Part shown: positions 45,739 to 56,909 of the stretch, one piece after another
How the letters are laid out: each line of letters opens with the position of its first letter
How positions within the stretch are numbered: the stretch's first letter is position 1
Made by a program: the position numbers and the translations under genes
Origin: Areca catechu
Lineage: Eukaryota > Streptophyta > Magnoliopsida > Arecales > Arecaceae
Assembly: GCA_021397845.1 (NCBI GenBank)
Contig: CM038047.1
Span: 43,865,210 to 43,929,209 of the forward strand
Direction: 5' to 3'
DNA length: 64,000 bases
The notes under the pieces: model-generated
The model's database searches: none
What the model was told of the DNA's origin: nothing
What the model saw: the letters and a program-made list of their open reading frames with translations, nothing else

Positions 45739-47576
45739 TAATAAGCTTATTAAATATTTCAATTTAAATATTAAAATATATATTAATTAATTTATATTTA
45801 TTAAGAAATTCATATTTTTATTAACGTTATGCAGAAAAGGAGTTCATGAAGGGAAATAGCTAGATTTTTGGAATCTAACGGTGTAATTGGCATTCGGAGT
45901 TCAAATAAGCTCGAAATCGAAATTTGAAGTTTATTAAGAAAATAATACAAATTTTAAAATAGCCGGTTCATGGTGGACTGGTTGCTTGGTCTACAAAAAT
46001 CGGGTGTATTCCATGGTGGTCAGGACCTCGATTCATGGACCATCTTTCTCTCGTGATGATTTTTCGATGATACGAGCATCCATCGCCTGTCCATTGTCCA
46101 AGAGCTCGATCGTTGCCGGAAGGCCCGCTGAGCACCTGTCCATGATCGAAAAAACCAAATCCAAGCTGCCGGTCGTGACCCACCTCCTTCCCCACCATTG
46201 GTTCTCCATCAATATCCGCCTCCCGTCATCGCTCGCTATTATCCACCAGAGCACCGATCCAAAATGCCGGCCACTATTGCTGTTGTCGGATTTTTTCCCA
46301 TCTCAAAGCTATCATTGTGATCCGCCATACCAACGCTCTGTCTTCCCATCGTCAGCCTTTCTCCCATCACTATCGTTGCCGGTCAAAGATGATGCTAAGA
46401 CCTGCCACAAGCTATCACTGATCACCCCTATCCTCTCCATCACCATCTTCATCAGCATTGGCCTGAGGCATTGCCCAAGATGACCGTCAGAGATGCCATG
46501 TGCCATCACCGTCTTCCAAGAGCTTGTCGCCGATCATCCATCATTGCCGTAGTCCATTTGGGACCAAGAGAAGCCAAAGATTCCAATCTAAATGGGAGGA
46601 GTTTTCAGGGATCAAGGATTCGGTCCGGAAACTCGACAAGCTTCGATTTGCCAAGAAGGAAAGAAGTTGCTGATCACCCATCAAATTATAGATTGGATGG
46701 CTGAGATTAGTTTTTGTGATATACAACCGATTTTGAGTTAGATTGACTTCAAATTTGACTGGGAGAAAGCTCTTGATGGACTCTATAAAAGGAGGACCCC
46801 AGGCAATAGTTTGAGCATCAGTTCCTCCAGCATAATTTTATTTTCTTTTCTTTTATAATTTAGTGCTAGGCTTTGAGAGAGAGGGAGAGCAATAAAGAAA
46901 AAAAAATTAAGAAAGGAGGTGCTACAATAGAGTTCCGAATCTTCAAGAAAATGTATCTAGGAGCCATGTACGACTAAGGTGCAATTTATAGGAAAGACAT
47001 GATCCAGATGGGATCATCCCATGTTAAGCATGGACCTTTCTCTTTTCTATTTGATTTCCTAAATTAATTATCCATATGGGATGGATCATGATCATGATAC
47101 AAAATGGTCCATACTTAACATAAATAATTGATTTTAGGATTTTTATTCATGTATCTTGTTAGGATCTTTTCAGCTCAATCATTGGGATAGCCTATACTTA
47201 TGGGATAAGACATAATCATAATAAGATATGGTTTGTATTCAATAAGATAGCATATAATAGATATTAGTTTGAAAGATTGCGAAACAAATACGGATTTTGA
47301 TTGTTTAGATTAAAACAAATATATGATTTATATTTATGATTATCTGCAAATTTGAAGATATCTTTTTATCATTTAAATCCCTCGATCTCATATTTAATTT
47401 AAATTAACTAGTTTCAATTAAACCATCATCTACCTTTTTAAAAATATAAATAATTATTTCTTTCTTTATTTTCTTCGTAAAATAATTATCCTTGATTTCT
47501 GAGATTACGATCTTTACTCGTCCTAGCTATAGTAGTGAGTTAAGTTTTTATTTTTGACCATGTACGATAGTGATCA
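45739..47576 (+). repeat. 5' LTR of the Athila-like element
   Basis: 1838 bp. Starts TAATAAGCTTATTAAATAT (TG mutated to TA) and ends CGATAGTGATCA. ORFs up to 165 codons (45986-46483) have counterparts at the same place in the 3' LTR but no domain; treat as non-coding LTR sequence. Confidence 0.88.
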
Positions 47577-47581
47577 AATTT

Positions 47582-47599
47582 TGACGTCGTTGTTGAGGA
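47582..47599 (+). other. Primer binding site, tRNA-Asp type, decayed
   Basis: TGACGTCGTTGTTGAGGA lies five bases after the LTR. It matches the Athila-class site TGGCGCCGTTGCCGGGGA except for five C-to-T or G-to-A changes. Confidence 0.75.
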
Positions 47600-48699
47600 T
47601 CGAGGCATGATCATTTTGCAAAAAAAAAAGTAAAAAAAAAAGTTATAGCTATCTTTTGTTTTATTACTTTTTACTCCGATTGCCTTATTTTTTTATTTCC
47701 TTCTATTCTTATTAACATTAAAAAAAATTACTTTTCTTCTTTTCATAAATTAACTCCTAATTTAATTAACTTTTTCTTTTAACTAAACTATTTTAAATAA
47801 CCTAAAAGAAAACAAAAGACATCCTTCCATAACACTTAATTAATTTAAGGAAACAAATAATAAACCTTAAAAACTTCCTAATTTCTTTGGATATCTTGTT
47901 TGATTTGCATTGCATTTTTATAAAATACCTTAAGGGCATAACCCTTAAACAATATAAGGTAAGAATCTCATCACCCTTTCTTGGCCCATATATCATCACC
48001 CTTCACACTGTATAACCTAAGTCTTTAATTTAAAATCAATTAGACGTTGGCCTAGGATATTCGAGCTCACTAGGACAATGCTTCTGGAAGAGTTGGACCA
48101 AGTCAAGATTAGCTAGTCGGTTGGTGTTTAGAAAAGGGGTTCAAGGATGATATAGTCTTGAAGAAAAATGATTTTTAATTGGTTCCATTGACTGACCTGA
48201 CCAATTTATTTAGTGTATAAGGAAAGTAATGGGAGGACCCCCACTAAACTTACCCATACCTAGCTAATCGATTAGTTAGTCTTTGACTTGGAAGACTCCA
48301 AGGTGGCCTTGGTAGTTAGGAGCTGTCTAGACATAGGTTAACCCTAGGATAAAGAGTCTATTATTTGATAACTTGTTTGCTAACAAAATTTTAACTTAAT
48401 TAAACCATCATTCTCTATCATCTATAGATTTATGATCCTCCAGGTTTCTCATCTTTAGAATTCTCCTATCATCTATCTCTCCTTTCTTTTTTTCATCTAT
48501 AATAAATTAAAATAATCAAAAAAAACTCTGCTAAGTTAAAATGATGATTAGTCAGAAATAGTCTAGACCATACAAGATTAAAAGGTCATGATTCCTTTGA
48601 ATGACCCAAAAGCCTAATGGATTATTGTTATCCGGATCCTATCGAATGATGTCAAACCCTACAGGATTATTGGTACATGATTTATTATGTCCAACGGTT

Positions 48700-49300
48700 T
48701 AGAATCAGATTCGAAGATGCATACAATCAAACAAGGGAACATGAAGGAACTAAAATGGCATCTTTGATCCATAGGATTGAGGAAGTCCCAGAACGTAAAG
48801 GATATACCTAATTTTATCATGTGCTAACACCTAGCACACCTAGGTGCACGTCATGTAACGCACTAGATCATGTTGTAAAGGAATGTCCTTATTTGATACA
48901 TCCAATCCAAAATGGATTTACATAAGGGAGTGTAGCTAATGACAGATATATAAGTAAACTTTGTGCACCAACCTATAACCTAGGGTTGGGACATCACCCC
49001 AATTTTGTATAGTCATAATATGCAATATTAGGAGCCCATAATTTTGATTAGCCCTATCCTAGGCTCGGCCAAGTACTTAATCATCAACCAGATTTAGATC
49101 TTGAGGTAAAATCTAGTCTTCTAGAAAAAACCCTAGAAGCTTTGGCTAAATCCCGCGCCGACCTTGATGCTACAATTAAGAACACTAATGCTACCCTAAA
49201 TGACTTTATACAGACCACAGGCCAACAGATAACCTTCAACACCCAAGCTATTGCCTGTTTTGCAATTAAATCAAGTAGCCATGGCTGTAAGTGAAAAAGA
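48700..49300 (+). pseudogene. Athila-like gag remnant with zinc knuckle
   Basis: At 48845-48886 the frame encodes CTSCNALDHVVKEC, an intact C-x2-C-x4-H-x4-C nucleic-acid binding knuckle. Around 49150-49260 ATLNDFIQTTGQQITFNTQAI resembles the gag C-terminal region of Athila elements. No open frame joins them. Confidence 0.7.
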
Positions 49301-49828
49301 GCTACCTAGTCAGCCTAAGAGTCATCTTAAGAGACAATACATAACTAACAATTTTAATATCGGTGTCACTGTCCCTGAACAATAGATTATAATTCTCGAA
49401 AATGAATTGGTCATAGAGCAACTCTGTACAACCAAAGAGACCAACCTAGATAATTCGACTAAGGTAGAAACATATAAAGAAATTCAGAATAGAGGGATGA
49501 ACCGCTTTCATCATTACCTAATTTATTATGGTTCCAATCCCAAGAACCCTAAAATCGTCTATTACTTTTAATGGAAAGAAAGAAAAATAGGTATAATGAT
49601 AGGATTAATTAAGACTTTCAAAGGATCACAAATGCATAATATACTAAAGGAAGCTACATATAAAAGTCTCCCCCATGATTCGTTAAACCCCTGTTTGGCT
49701 CATCATGAGATGGATGAATTTGATGTAGATGGGTATGCAATGAATGATCTAGTAGAAACACCCTAACCCAACACCACCCCATTTTTGATCAAGAATACGA
49801 GCCATCACCCAAACTCCTAATAGCCCTC

Positions 49829-50101
49829 TTGTTAGAATCACCACCTGATCCAGAATTGAAGCCATATCTTGTTGCATCTATTGATACCTTACCAGTAATA
49901 TGTAATCAAGAAATCCAAATTGAAAGTATTCTAAAAGCATATAAAGAAGCTATTGGATGGGACATTATACATATAAGGGGTAATGATTGCAAAATGTCTA
50001 TATATGATTTTTTTATATTTGGCATTACTTTCAAGGACCGGCTCCAAAATGTATCTGTAGTATTGAAACAATTTATGGAGACAGAATTAATATTAATTTG
50101 A
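49829..50101 (+). pseudogene. Athila-like pol remnant (region before RT)
   Basis: The 90-codon peptide contains PPDPELKPYLVASIDTLPVI and LKAYKEAIGWDIIHIRG. This corresponds to the Athila pol segment just upstream of RT (ELKPLP..TLPVII..KAIGWTIADIKGI). The RT that should follow is missing; at 50102 the frame closes and sequence I cannot assign continues to 50450. Confidence 0.7.
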
Positions 50102-50449
50102 AAAAAGTATCAAGTTATATATCATGAAGGGAGTATGGCAAGATCTAAATTATTAGCTGAATTCCTCATGACATTGGTTGAACCTTTGCCTATGAAGGAA
50201 GATGCTCCAAAAGGGGATCCTAAAATACTCCTTCAGTACTTCGAGCACATTGAGTATATAGATCTAGGTCCATTAGAATCCTGACTAATACTTAAGTTAT
50301 ACCTAGATCTGATTATCGAAAAAGAGTTGTGAGCTATCGAGGAAATAAGCCACTTAATGGTCCCATGCAGAAAGTACTCTGAAGCTGAACCCGAATTATG
50401 TAAAGAATTACAAACCCATATCAAGATTCGAGTAGGAATAGGATGAGCA

Positions 50450-51619
50450 CTACTTGAGATCTAGCTAAAGATATTAAACTTAGCGCTTGTTCGAAGGCAA
50501 CCTAATCTTTTTATTACTTTGTACTTGAGCGATTTTCATTTTTATAGGAATAATAGACTACTTCTTACATATGTACCTAGTAATATAAGATGCTTATTTC
50601 AGTCCAGGTAGTGCCTCTCCTTATTTTACTTTCATGTCTTAATTTTTTCTTACTCTATTGAGGATAATAGAAATGATGTTGGGGAATAAGAAAAAACCTT
50701 TTATAAAAATATATTTTGAAAATACCTTGAATATTTTGAAAATAGCTTCAAAATTTTGAAAATTACTAAAAATTTTGAAAAACTCTATGGAGAAGAATTT
50801 TTTTTATAAATCATGTGCCATAAAAGAAACTCTCGAGCAAAATAAACTAGAAAAAGGATAACAAAGTTAGACAGTATTTGCTAATTACTCTAGTAAGTTA
50901 AGGAGTAGACTAGTTAATCAGACTTTCAGCAACTTACTTAAATTACCTAAAAGCTATTAGCACTTTCATTGCACATACACATTGATGAGATAAATTAGGT
51001 ATTAGTTGTAAGGTCAATTGAAGATTCAATTATTACTAAAAATTGGTAATTAATATACATCCTCTATTTAACTTAAATTTGAGGAAAGAGCTACCTACCA
51101 AAAAAAAGAAATAAAAAAAAATAAAAGAAAAAAAGAAAAAAAAAGGATAAGTTCTAAATATTGGTTTTCTATCAAATAACCAAGCACTTCATCTAAGTAA
51201 ACATTGTTATTCACGTCAAAAAGTGGGCGATATGAAAAATCACCAGTAAAAAAAATTTAGGTGGTGTGAAAGCTATCTCAGTTCATGAGCTTAATTTGGA
51301 GGTACATAAAAAATTGATCAAAATAGGTGATAAGCAAAGATACAACTATTTTTTATAAACTAGTAACGAAATACTAAGTTAGCCATCATAAACACAAGCG
51401 TTGTAGACTTGTGGATGAATTTTAATGAAGTTTCTAATGGTTTTGACTGCAAAATTTATTTCAAAAACTCAATACTTAGTTAGTGATACTAGTTAATTTC
51501 TTTTAACCTATCATAAATCTAATTTTGTAAAGAAAAATCTTAATGATACATGATTATAAAATTAATACTTATATTTTAATTACATTGCTAAGGACTAGCA
51601 ATGATTAATTTGGAAGGTG
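50450..51619 (+). other. Athila-like interior, non-coding 3' part with polypurine tract
   Basis: AT-rich and A-rich sequence without ORFs of note. TGGAAGGTG at 51611-51619 abuts the 3' LTR and is the likely plus-strand primer. The Athila consensus here is G-rich. Confidence 0.5.
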
Positions 51620-53517
51620 TGATAAGTCTATTAAATATCTCAATTTAAGTATTAAAATATATAATAATTAATCTATATTTATAAAATATTAATATTTTTA
51701 TTAATATTTTGTAGAAAAGAAGTTCATGGAGGGAAAGAGCTTAATTTTTAGAATCCAATGGTATAAACGGCATCCAAATTAGAGTTCAAATGAGCCCAAA
51801 ATCGAAGTTTAAAGTTTATTAAAAAAATAGCATAAATTTTAAAGCAGTCGATCCATGGTGGACCGGTCACTCGGTCTACAGAAGCTGGGCGCAGTCTATG
51901 GCAGCCATGAACCCCGATCCACGATCCATTTTGTGGACTATCTCCCTCCCATGATGACTTTCTGGTGATCCAAGCATCCATCGTTGTGCATCCATCGTCC
52001 GAGAGATCAATCATTATTGGAAGGCCCGTCGAGAACTTGTCCATGACCGGAAAAGCCAAATTTGAGCCACCGGTCATGACCCACCTCCTTCCTGACCATC
52101 GATTCCCCATCAATATCTACCTCCCGTTGCCGCTCGCTACTATCCACCAAAGCACCAACCCGAAATGCTAGCCATTATTGCTATTGCCATAGTTTTTCCC
52201 ATCTCAAAGTTACCATTATGATCTACCATGACCAATGCTCTATCTCTATCTTCTCGTCACCGGCCTTTCTCTCATCACTATTGTCACCGGTCGAAGATGA
52301 TGCCGAGACCCACCATAGGCCATCATCGATCATCCCCTATCCTCTCCATCACCATCTTCATCAGCGTCGACCTGAGGCACTACTCGAGATGACCATCAGA
52401 GATGGCATGCCTGTTGCTCAACCATCACCGTCTTCCAAGAGCTTGTCACTAACCATCAATCACTGTTGCAGTCCATCTGGGACCAGAAGAAGCCAAAAAT
52501 TCAAATTCAAATGGGAGGAGTTTTTAGGGATCTAGGAGTCGATTCAAAAACTCGACAAGCTTTAGTTTGCCTGAGAAGGAAAGAAGTTATTGATCACCCA
52601 TCAAATTGTAGATCAGATGGCTGAGATTAGTTTTCACGATATACAGTCAATTTTGAACCAGGTTAACTCCAAATTTGACCCGGAGAAAGTTCTTGGCGAG
52701 CTCTATGAAAGGAGGACCCCAAGCAATAGTTTGGGCATCAATTCTTATAGCATAATTTTATTTTTTATTTTTTATAAGTTAGTGCTAGGCTTTGAGGGAG
52801 AGAGAGGAATAAAGAAAAAGAGTTCTTAAGAGAGGAGGTACTGTGATAGAGCCCCGAATCTTCAAGAAGATGTATCTAGGAGCCTTCTATGACTAAGATA
52901 TAGTTTGTAAGAAAGTACAGGTATCCTCTCATTAATTTATGTAATTATTTTATCTTCTATATAATTGAATAAATGTTTTCAATTCCTTTCTCTTTTTTGT
53001 TTGATTTTCTAAATTAATTATCCGGATGGGATGGATCATGATCCAAATATGATATGGTCCATGCTCGATATAGTTGATTTTAGAGTTTTTATTCACGTAT
53101 TTTTGTTAGGATCTTTTCAACTCAATCATTGGATAGTCTATACTCATGAGATGGGATATAATTCTAACAAGATATGGTTCATACGTAAGATAGCCAATAC
53201 TAGAGATTAGTTTAAAAAATTCTGAAATAAATATGGATTTTGATTATTTAGATTAGAATAAATACATGATTTATATTTGTGATTATCTGAAAACCTGAAG
53301 ATATCTTTTTATCATTTAAATCCCTCGATCTTAGATTTAATTTAAATTGATTAGTTTCAATTAAACTATCATCTACCATTTTAAAAATTAAAATAATTAT
53401 TTATTTCTTTACTTTACTCATGAAATAATTATTCTTGATCCCCAAGGATATTATCCCTATGCATTCTAGCATAGTAGTGAGTAAGTTTTTATTTTTAACC
53501 GCCTACAATAGTAATGA
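51620..53517 (+). repeat. 3' LTR of the Athila-like element
   Basis: 1898 bp, TGATAAGTCTATTAAATATC start and CAATAGTAATGA end (final CA lost). It is clearly homologous to the 5' LTR, but with many substitutions and indels, so the insertion is old. Confidence 0.88.
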
Positions 53518-54164
53518 GCTGTTAAGGAGGTGGTGATTGGCGAGAAGGCAGTAGAGGGAAGAAGAGGGATACAAGATTGATTTTGGGGATTAGGGTCAGG
53601 AAGAGATGAATTAATTAGATTTAAGAGAGAGATACGAGCCCGGGCCAGATCAACATAAATTCGGGCATAGCCCATTTAAAAACTTAGGCTCGATTTTCAA
53701 GTCCAACTTGGCTTGTTGAGCTGAAAATCATAGTCCAAGCCTATTTTTAAGGGACCATACTCGAGTGGGTGGTTTGCAAGTTGAGCAGGTTGCATGGAAA
53801 TATTTGGAAAAGCTACAAGAGCTTTATGTATTTCTAAGCTCTGTCGCACTGAATCAAATAGATAGAAGACCTAGTTGTTAGCTTCTCATTGTGGGTCCGC
53901 ATTCCTTAACGTCTTCTTTTCAATTTGGTTGGGGGCAATCTAACATGGAAAAATAAATTCCATGCCAGATTATCATGTTTGATATGCAAGGTGAAAGAGA
54001 GAAATGGTAAAAAAGGTGATGGGCTATGTGCTTATTTTTTGGAGAGAGAATATAAAACAAATATCATATGGGATTGGTATTCAGTAAATTTTCATATAGT
54101 GAAAATCCATACTTAATAAAAATATCTCTAAAAAGGTATATTTATGCTTATTTGTTTTGAAATT
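53518..54164. other. Right part of the split degenerate repeat and flank
   Basis: Continues the locus broken by the Athila insertion. Contains GAGCCCGGGCCAGATC at about 53635, possibly an inverted partner of TTTGGCCCGGCCCAGCC at about 45275. The 63-codon ORF at 53925 has no recognisable domain. Confidence 0.4.
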
Positions 54165-54719
54165 TGTTGGTGCCGAAATTCATCAAGTATTGGAAGAAGA
54201 GCTTGAGGGGGCACTGGAATGAGCAGTGTAGGCGGCTCTCTAAGAGATGGCACCTACAAAAAAAAACTCACTGGGGATGATCCTAGCAATGAAACTGTGT
54301 TGCTCAAGTCAGTATCAATACCAACAATGTGGGTGGTGTAAGCAAGAGAACTGACGTACCTCTGGGAACTTGCATGGAGTCCTTTTTATAACTAAAAATT
54401 CAAGGATACTTTGGGCATGACGGAGATTTTGTTGAATCTAATGAAAGGTGGTAAGGCCTTCCACATGTCACTTGGGGCTTCCTTGTCGGCGGGAAATGTC
54501 TTGTCCTCCTTAATGTATTCTTGTCGCTAGCTCAAGGTTTACCAATGATGACCCAGATTATGAGGTGTCTAAGCATACCTCCCCCATTTATTGAGATTTA
54601 GTAATAATTTAGAAATTTTGGGACATGACGAGAGTCTAGCCATGTAGCAGGGGTGGTGGTGATGAGCGTCAAAGTGATGTGCCTTAGGAGGCTTGAATTA
54701 GATGTGTTGCTAAGGTTCT

Positions 54720-55625
54720 ACTAGTTAGAGTGCTTTGAGTACAACCAAGGCTTGGCCTTGCTAGAGGGCTCATAGTCGAGCACCTTATGAGTGATCGGTG
54801 AGGCTTGCTGATACCTTCCAAGCTTAGGAGTCGACCACTACCGATACATGCTCGAAGGTTTTGGGCCAAGTACCTTTTGAGCGATCAGCGAGGCTTGCTA
54901 ATACCTTCAAGGTATAGGAGTCGATTGCTGTCGATACATGCCTGAGAACTTTTGGTCGAGCACCTTATGAGTGGTTAGTAGGGCTCGCTAATACCTTTTA
55001 GGCATAGAAGTCGATTGTTACCGATACATGCCTGAGGGCATTGGGTCAAGCACCTTATGAGAGGTCAGCGGGATTTGCTGATACCTTCCAGGTATAGAAG
55101 TCAACTTTTATCGATACACACCCAAGGGCTTTTGGCCAAGTGCCTTATGAGCAGTCAGTAGAGCTTGCTGATACCTTCTAAGCATATGAGTTGACCACTA
55201 TTGATACATGCCCGAGGGCTTCTGGCTCAGCGCCTTATAAGCGATCGATGGGGCTCGCTGATACCTTGCATACATAGGAGTCTATCTCTATCAATACACA
55301 CCTGAGGGCTTCTCGCGAGTGCCTTACAAGCAGTTGATGGAGCTCGTTGATACTTTTCAAGCATAGGAGTTGACCACTGCTGATACATGTCCGAGGGCTT
55401 CTGGTTGAGCACCTTATGAGTGATTGATGAGGCTCGCTAATACGTTCCGGCCATAGGAGTCATTGTTGTTGATGCACCCCAAGTGCTTCTAGCCAAGCAC
55501 CTTATGAGCGATCGACGAGGTTCACTGATATGTTCCAGGCATAGGAGTCGATCATTGCTGATACACGTCCGAGGGCTTCTGTTCGAGAACTTATGAGTAG
55601 TCGACGTGGTTGTGGTGGTCTATGC
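54720..55625 (+). repeat. 90-bp tandem array, about ten copies
   Basis: The CACCTTATGAG block recurs at 54781, 54871, 54961, 55051, 55141 and 55231, an exact 90-bp period, then with small indels to about 55590. The unit also holds GCTCGCTGATACCTT and AGGAGTCGACCACT. The minus-strand ORFs here are array artefacts (90 is a multiple of three). Confidence 0.93.
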
Positions 55626-56311
55626 TATCCCCACTCGATCAGAAGGTGCCATATCTAGCCTCCATACCTAACCAGTCTTGGCTCACATCTTCAATCAGGG
55701 TGTGCACTACCTAGCCAATGGAGTACTTATACCATCGTGGATCCCATGTTCCTAGCTTGACTATAATTTCTATCAATAGATACATCCTACTTCCTGATCC
55801 TGGCTTTTGCCAGATCATAGAAGTACCCTGAAAAAAGGAAGTTAGGGAGATGTGAGTCCTTTCCTTAATTTAGAGGTGCACTATTTTCAAGGCAGATTCG
55901 AATGAACAGGATAATGATGCACCTCGCCTTATATTTTTTAATGGTGCTTCATAAAGCACACTGTATTTACTCTGGACAACTCATAGCCATTGGATGTAAT
56001 GATGACCTATCACGCAGCAGCAGGTGAACCCTTTAAGGCAGTGTGGGGCCGCTCGCTCTATTTTAAAGGATGACTCCATCTCCGTCCATAGTTTCTTTTA
56101 TATTCTTGGTTTAGATCTTCTTCCCCTAAGGCCTTCGATCATCATCTTCAGTTTTGGGCACTAATTTTCTTTTTGTTCTTTGTAATTTTATTTGGAGGAT
56201 TTGCTATATTTAGTCTTCCTCCTCATCCAAGTTCCATGTCAGCTCTCTTTTCCTTCCTTGTAATTGTTTTCCTTTCTTCTTAGGACCTGAAGTAAATGTT
56301 GAGTTCTAAGG

Positions 56312-56742
56312 ATGTTAGGAAAGGGAAATCATTGCGGAGCATTGGAAGGAGGGGTCAAAAGACCCCAAGCTCTGTAAAAGGGGCACATTGCACTGGCAAA
56401 CTCTAGTCCGAAGGCAAACTCATCTATGATGAATGAAGAGGACCTATCCCTTATCCGATTAGCATACTGGATCCTGGAGATTTTAAATTAGAATTGCCAG
56501 GCCTGAATTCTCAAATCAACAATCCTCCTCCCGGTCATCTAGGAGTATATGAGGAGGCACTTGAGGTCAAGCTAAGGTTTTCCATCTTCCTTTTTATTCC
56601 TGAACTCCTTCATTTTTATGGAATTCCTCTATGCATCCTGATCTCAAATTCCGTTGGATACATTATAGGGTTTCAAGTCCTTAGTTTTTTGACTGAGATT
56701 CAACCCACTTTTTCCTTATTTCATGCATTCTTTATTGCATAG
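56312..56742 (+). pseudogene. 'Putative gypsy type transposon' protein (Transposase_28-like), broken
   Basis: From ATG 56312 (MLGKGN) through EEDLSLIRLAYWI to the clearer part at 56494-56742: NNPPPGHLGVYEEALEVKLR, LLHFYGIPLCILISNSVGYI, and TEIQPTFSLFHAFF. These match the PF04195-type plant domain as I recall it (PPPGHVGVY, LRFPLHPFI, LLRFYGI, PNSW, FRAFF). Its function is unknown; it occurs in the first ORF of Tat-like elements. A frameshift and stops break it. Confidence 0.78.
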
Positions 56743-56909
56743 ATAGATTCGTATACTAAGGCATGGTGGTATCTTCCTAAAGGGATGTAGAACCACTGAT
56801 TGAAGGTGCTCCTTCCCCCATTATGGGGTGGAAGGAGCGCTTCTTGTTTGTCTCTTATCCCTCTGTAAGCAACTAGGGTTGGCCAAGCTGATGTTGGCTA
56901 GAGGCATTC

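Larger units (their letters stand above)
45739..53517 (+). mobile_element. Athila-like Ty3/gypsy retrotransposon with both LTRs
   Basis: LTRs 45739-47576 and 51620-53517 surround a 4.04-kb interior with a tRNA-Asp-type primer site, a gag zinc knuckle and a pre-RT pol remnant. Target sites GCTAT (45734-45738) and GCTGT (53518-53522) differ by one base. A complete Athila interior is much longer, so most of pol and any env-like region are deleted. A related solo LTR lies at 15771-17693. Confidence 0.88.
54165..56909 (+). mobile_element. Tat-like Ty3/gypsy LTR and 5' internal region, cut by the copia insertion or edge
   Basis: Starts TGTTGGTGCCGAAATTC, the same style as the LTR starts at 14828 and 22320 read on the minus strand. 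It continues with a CAAGTCAGTATC-type R region (about 54305) and a 90-bp array. A 'gypsy-type transposase' ORF follows at about 56312-56742. The LTR end and primer site could not be fixed. Confidence 0.65.

Noticed and set aside
45986..46483. 165-codon ORF in the Athila 5' LTR as a gene
   Set aside because: It lies wholly within an LTR, its counterpart in the 3' LTR is broken, and it has no domain.
51748..52113. 121-codon minus-strand ORF in the Athila 3' LTR
   Set aside because: No domain, antisense to the element, not conserved in the other LTR.
54684..55412. Minus-strand ORFs in the 90-bp array as a repeat protein
   Set aside because: The 90-bp period is a multiple of three, so any open unit stays open; stops occur in other units and no start or domain is conserved.
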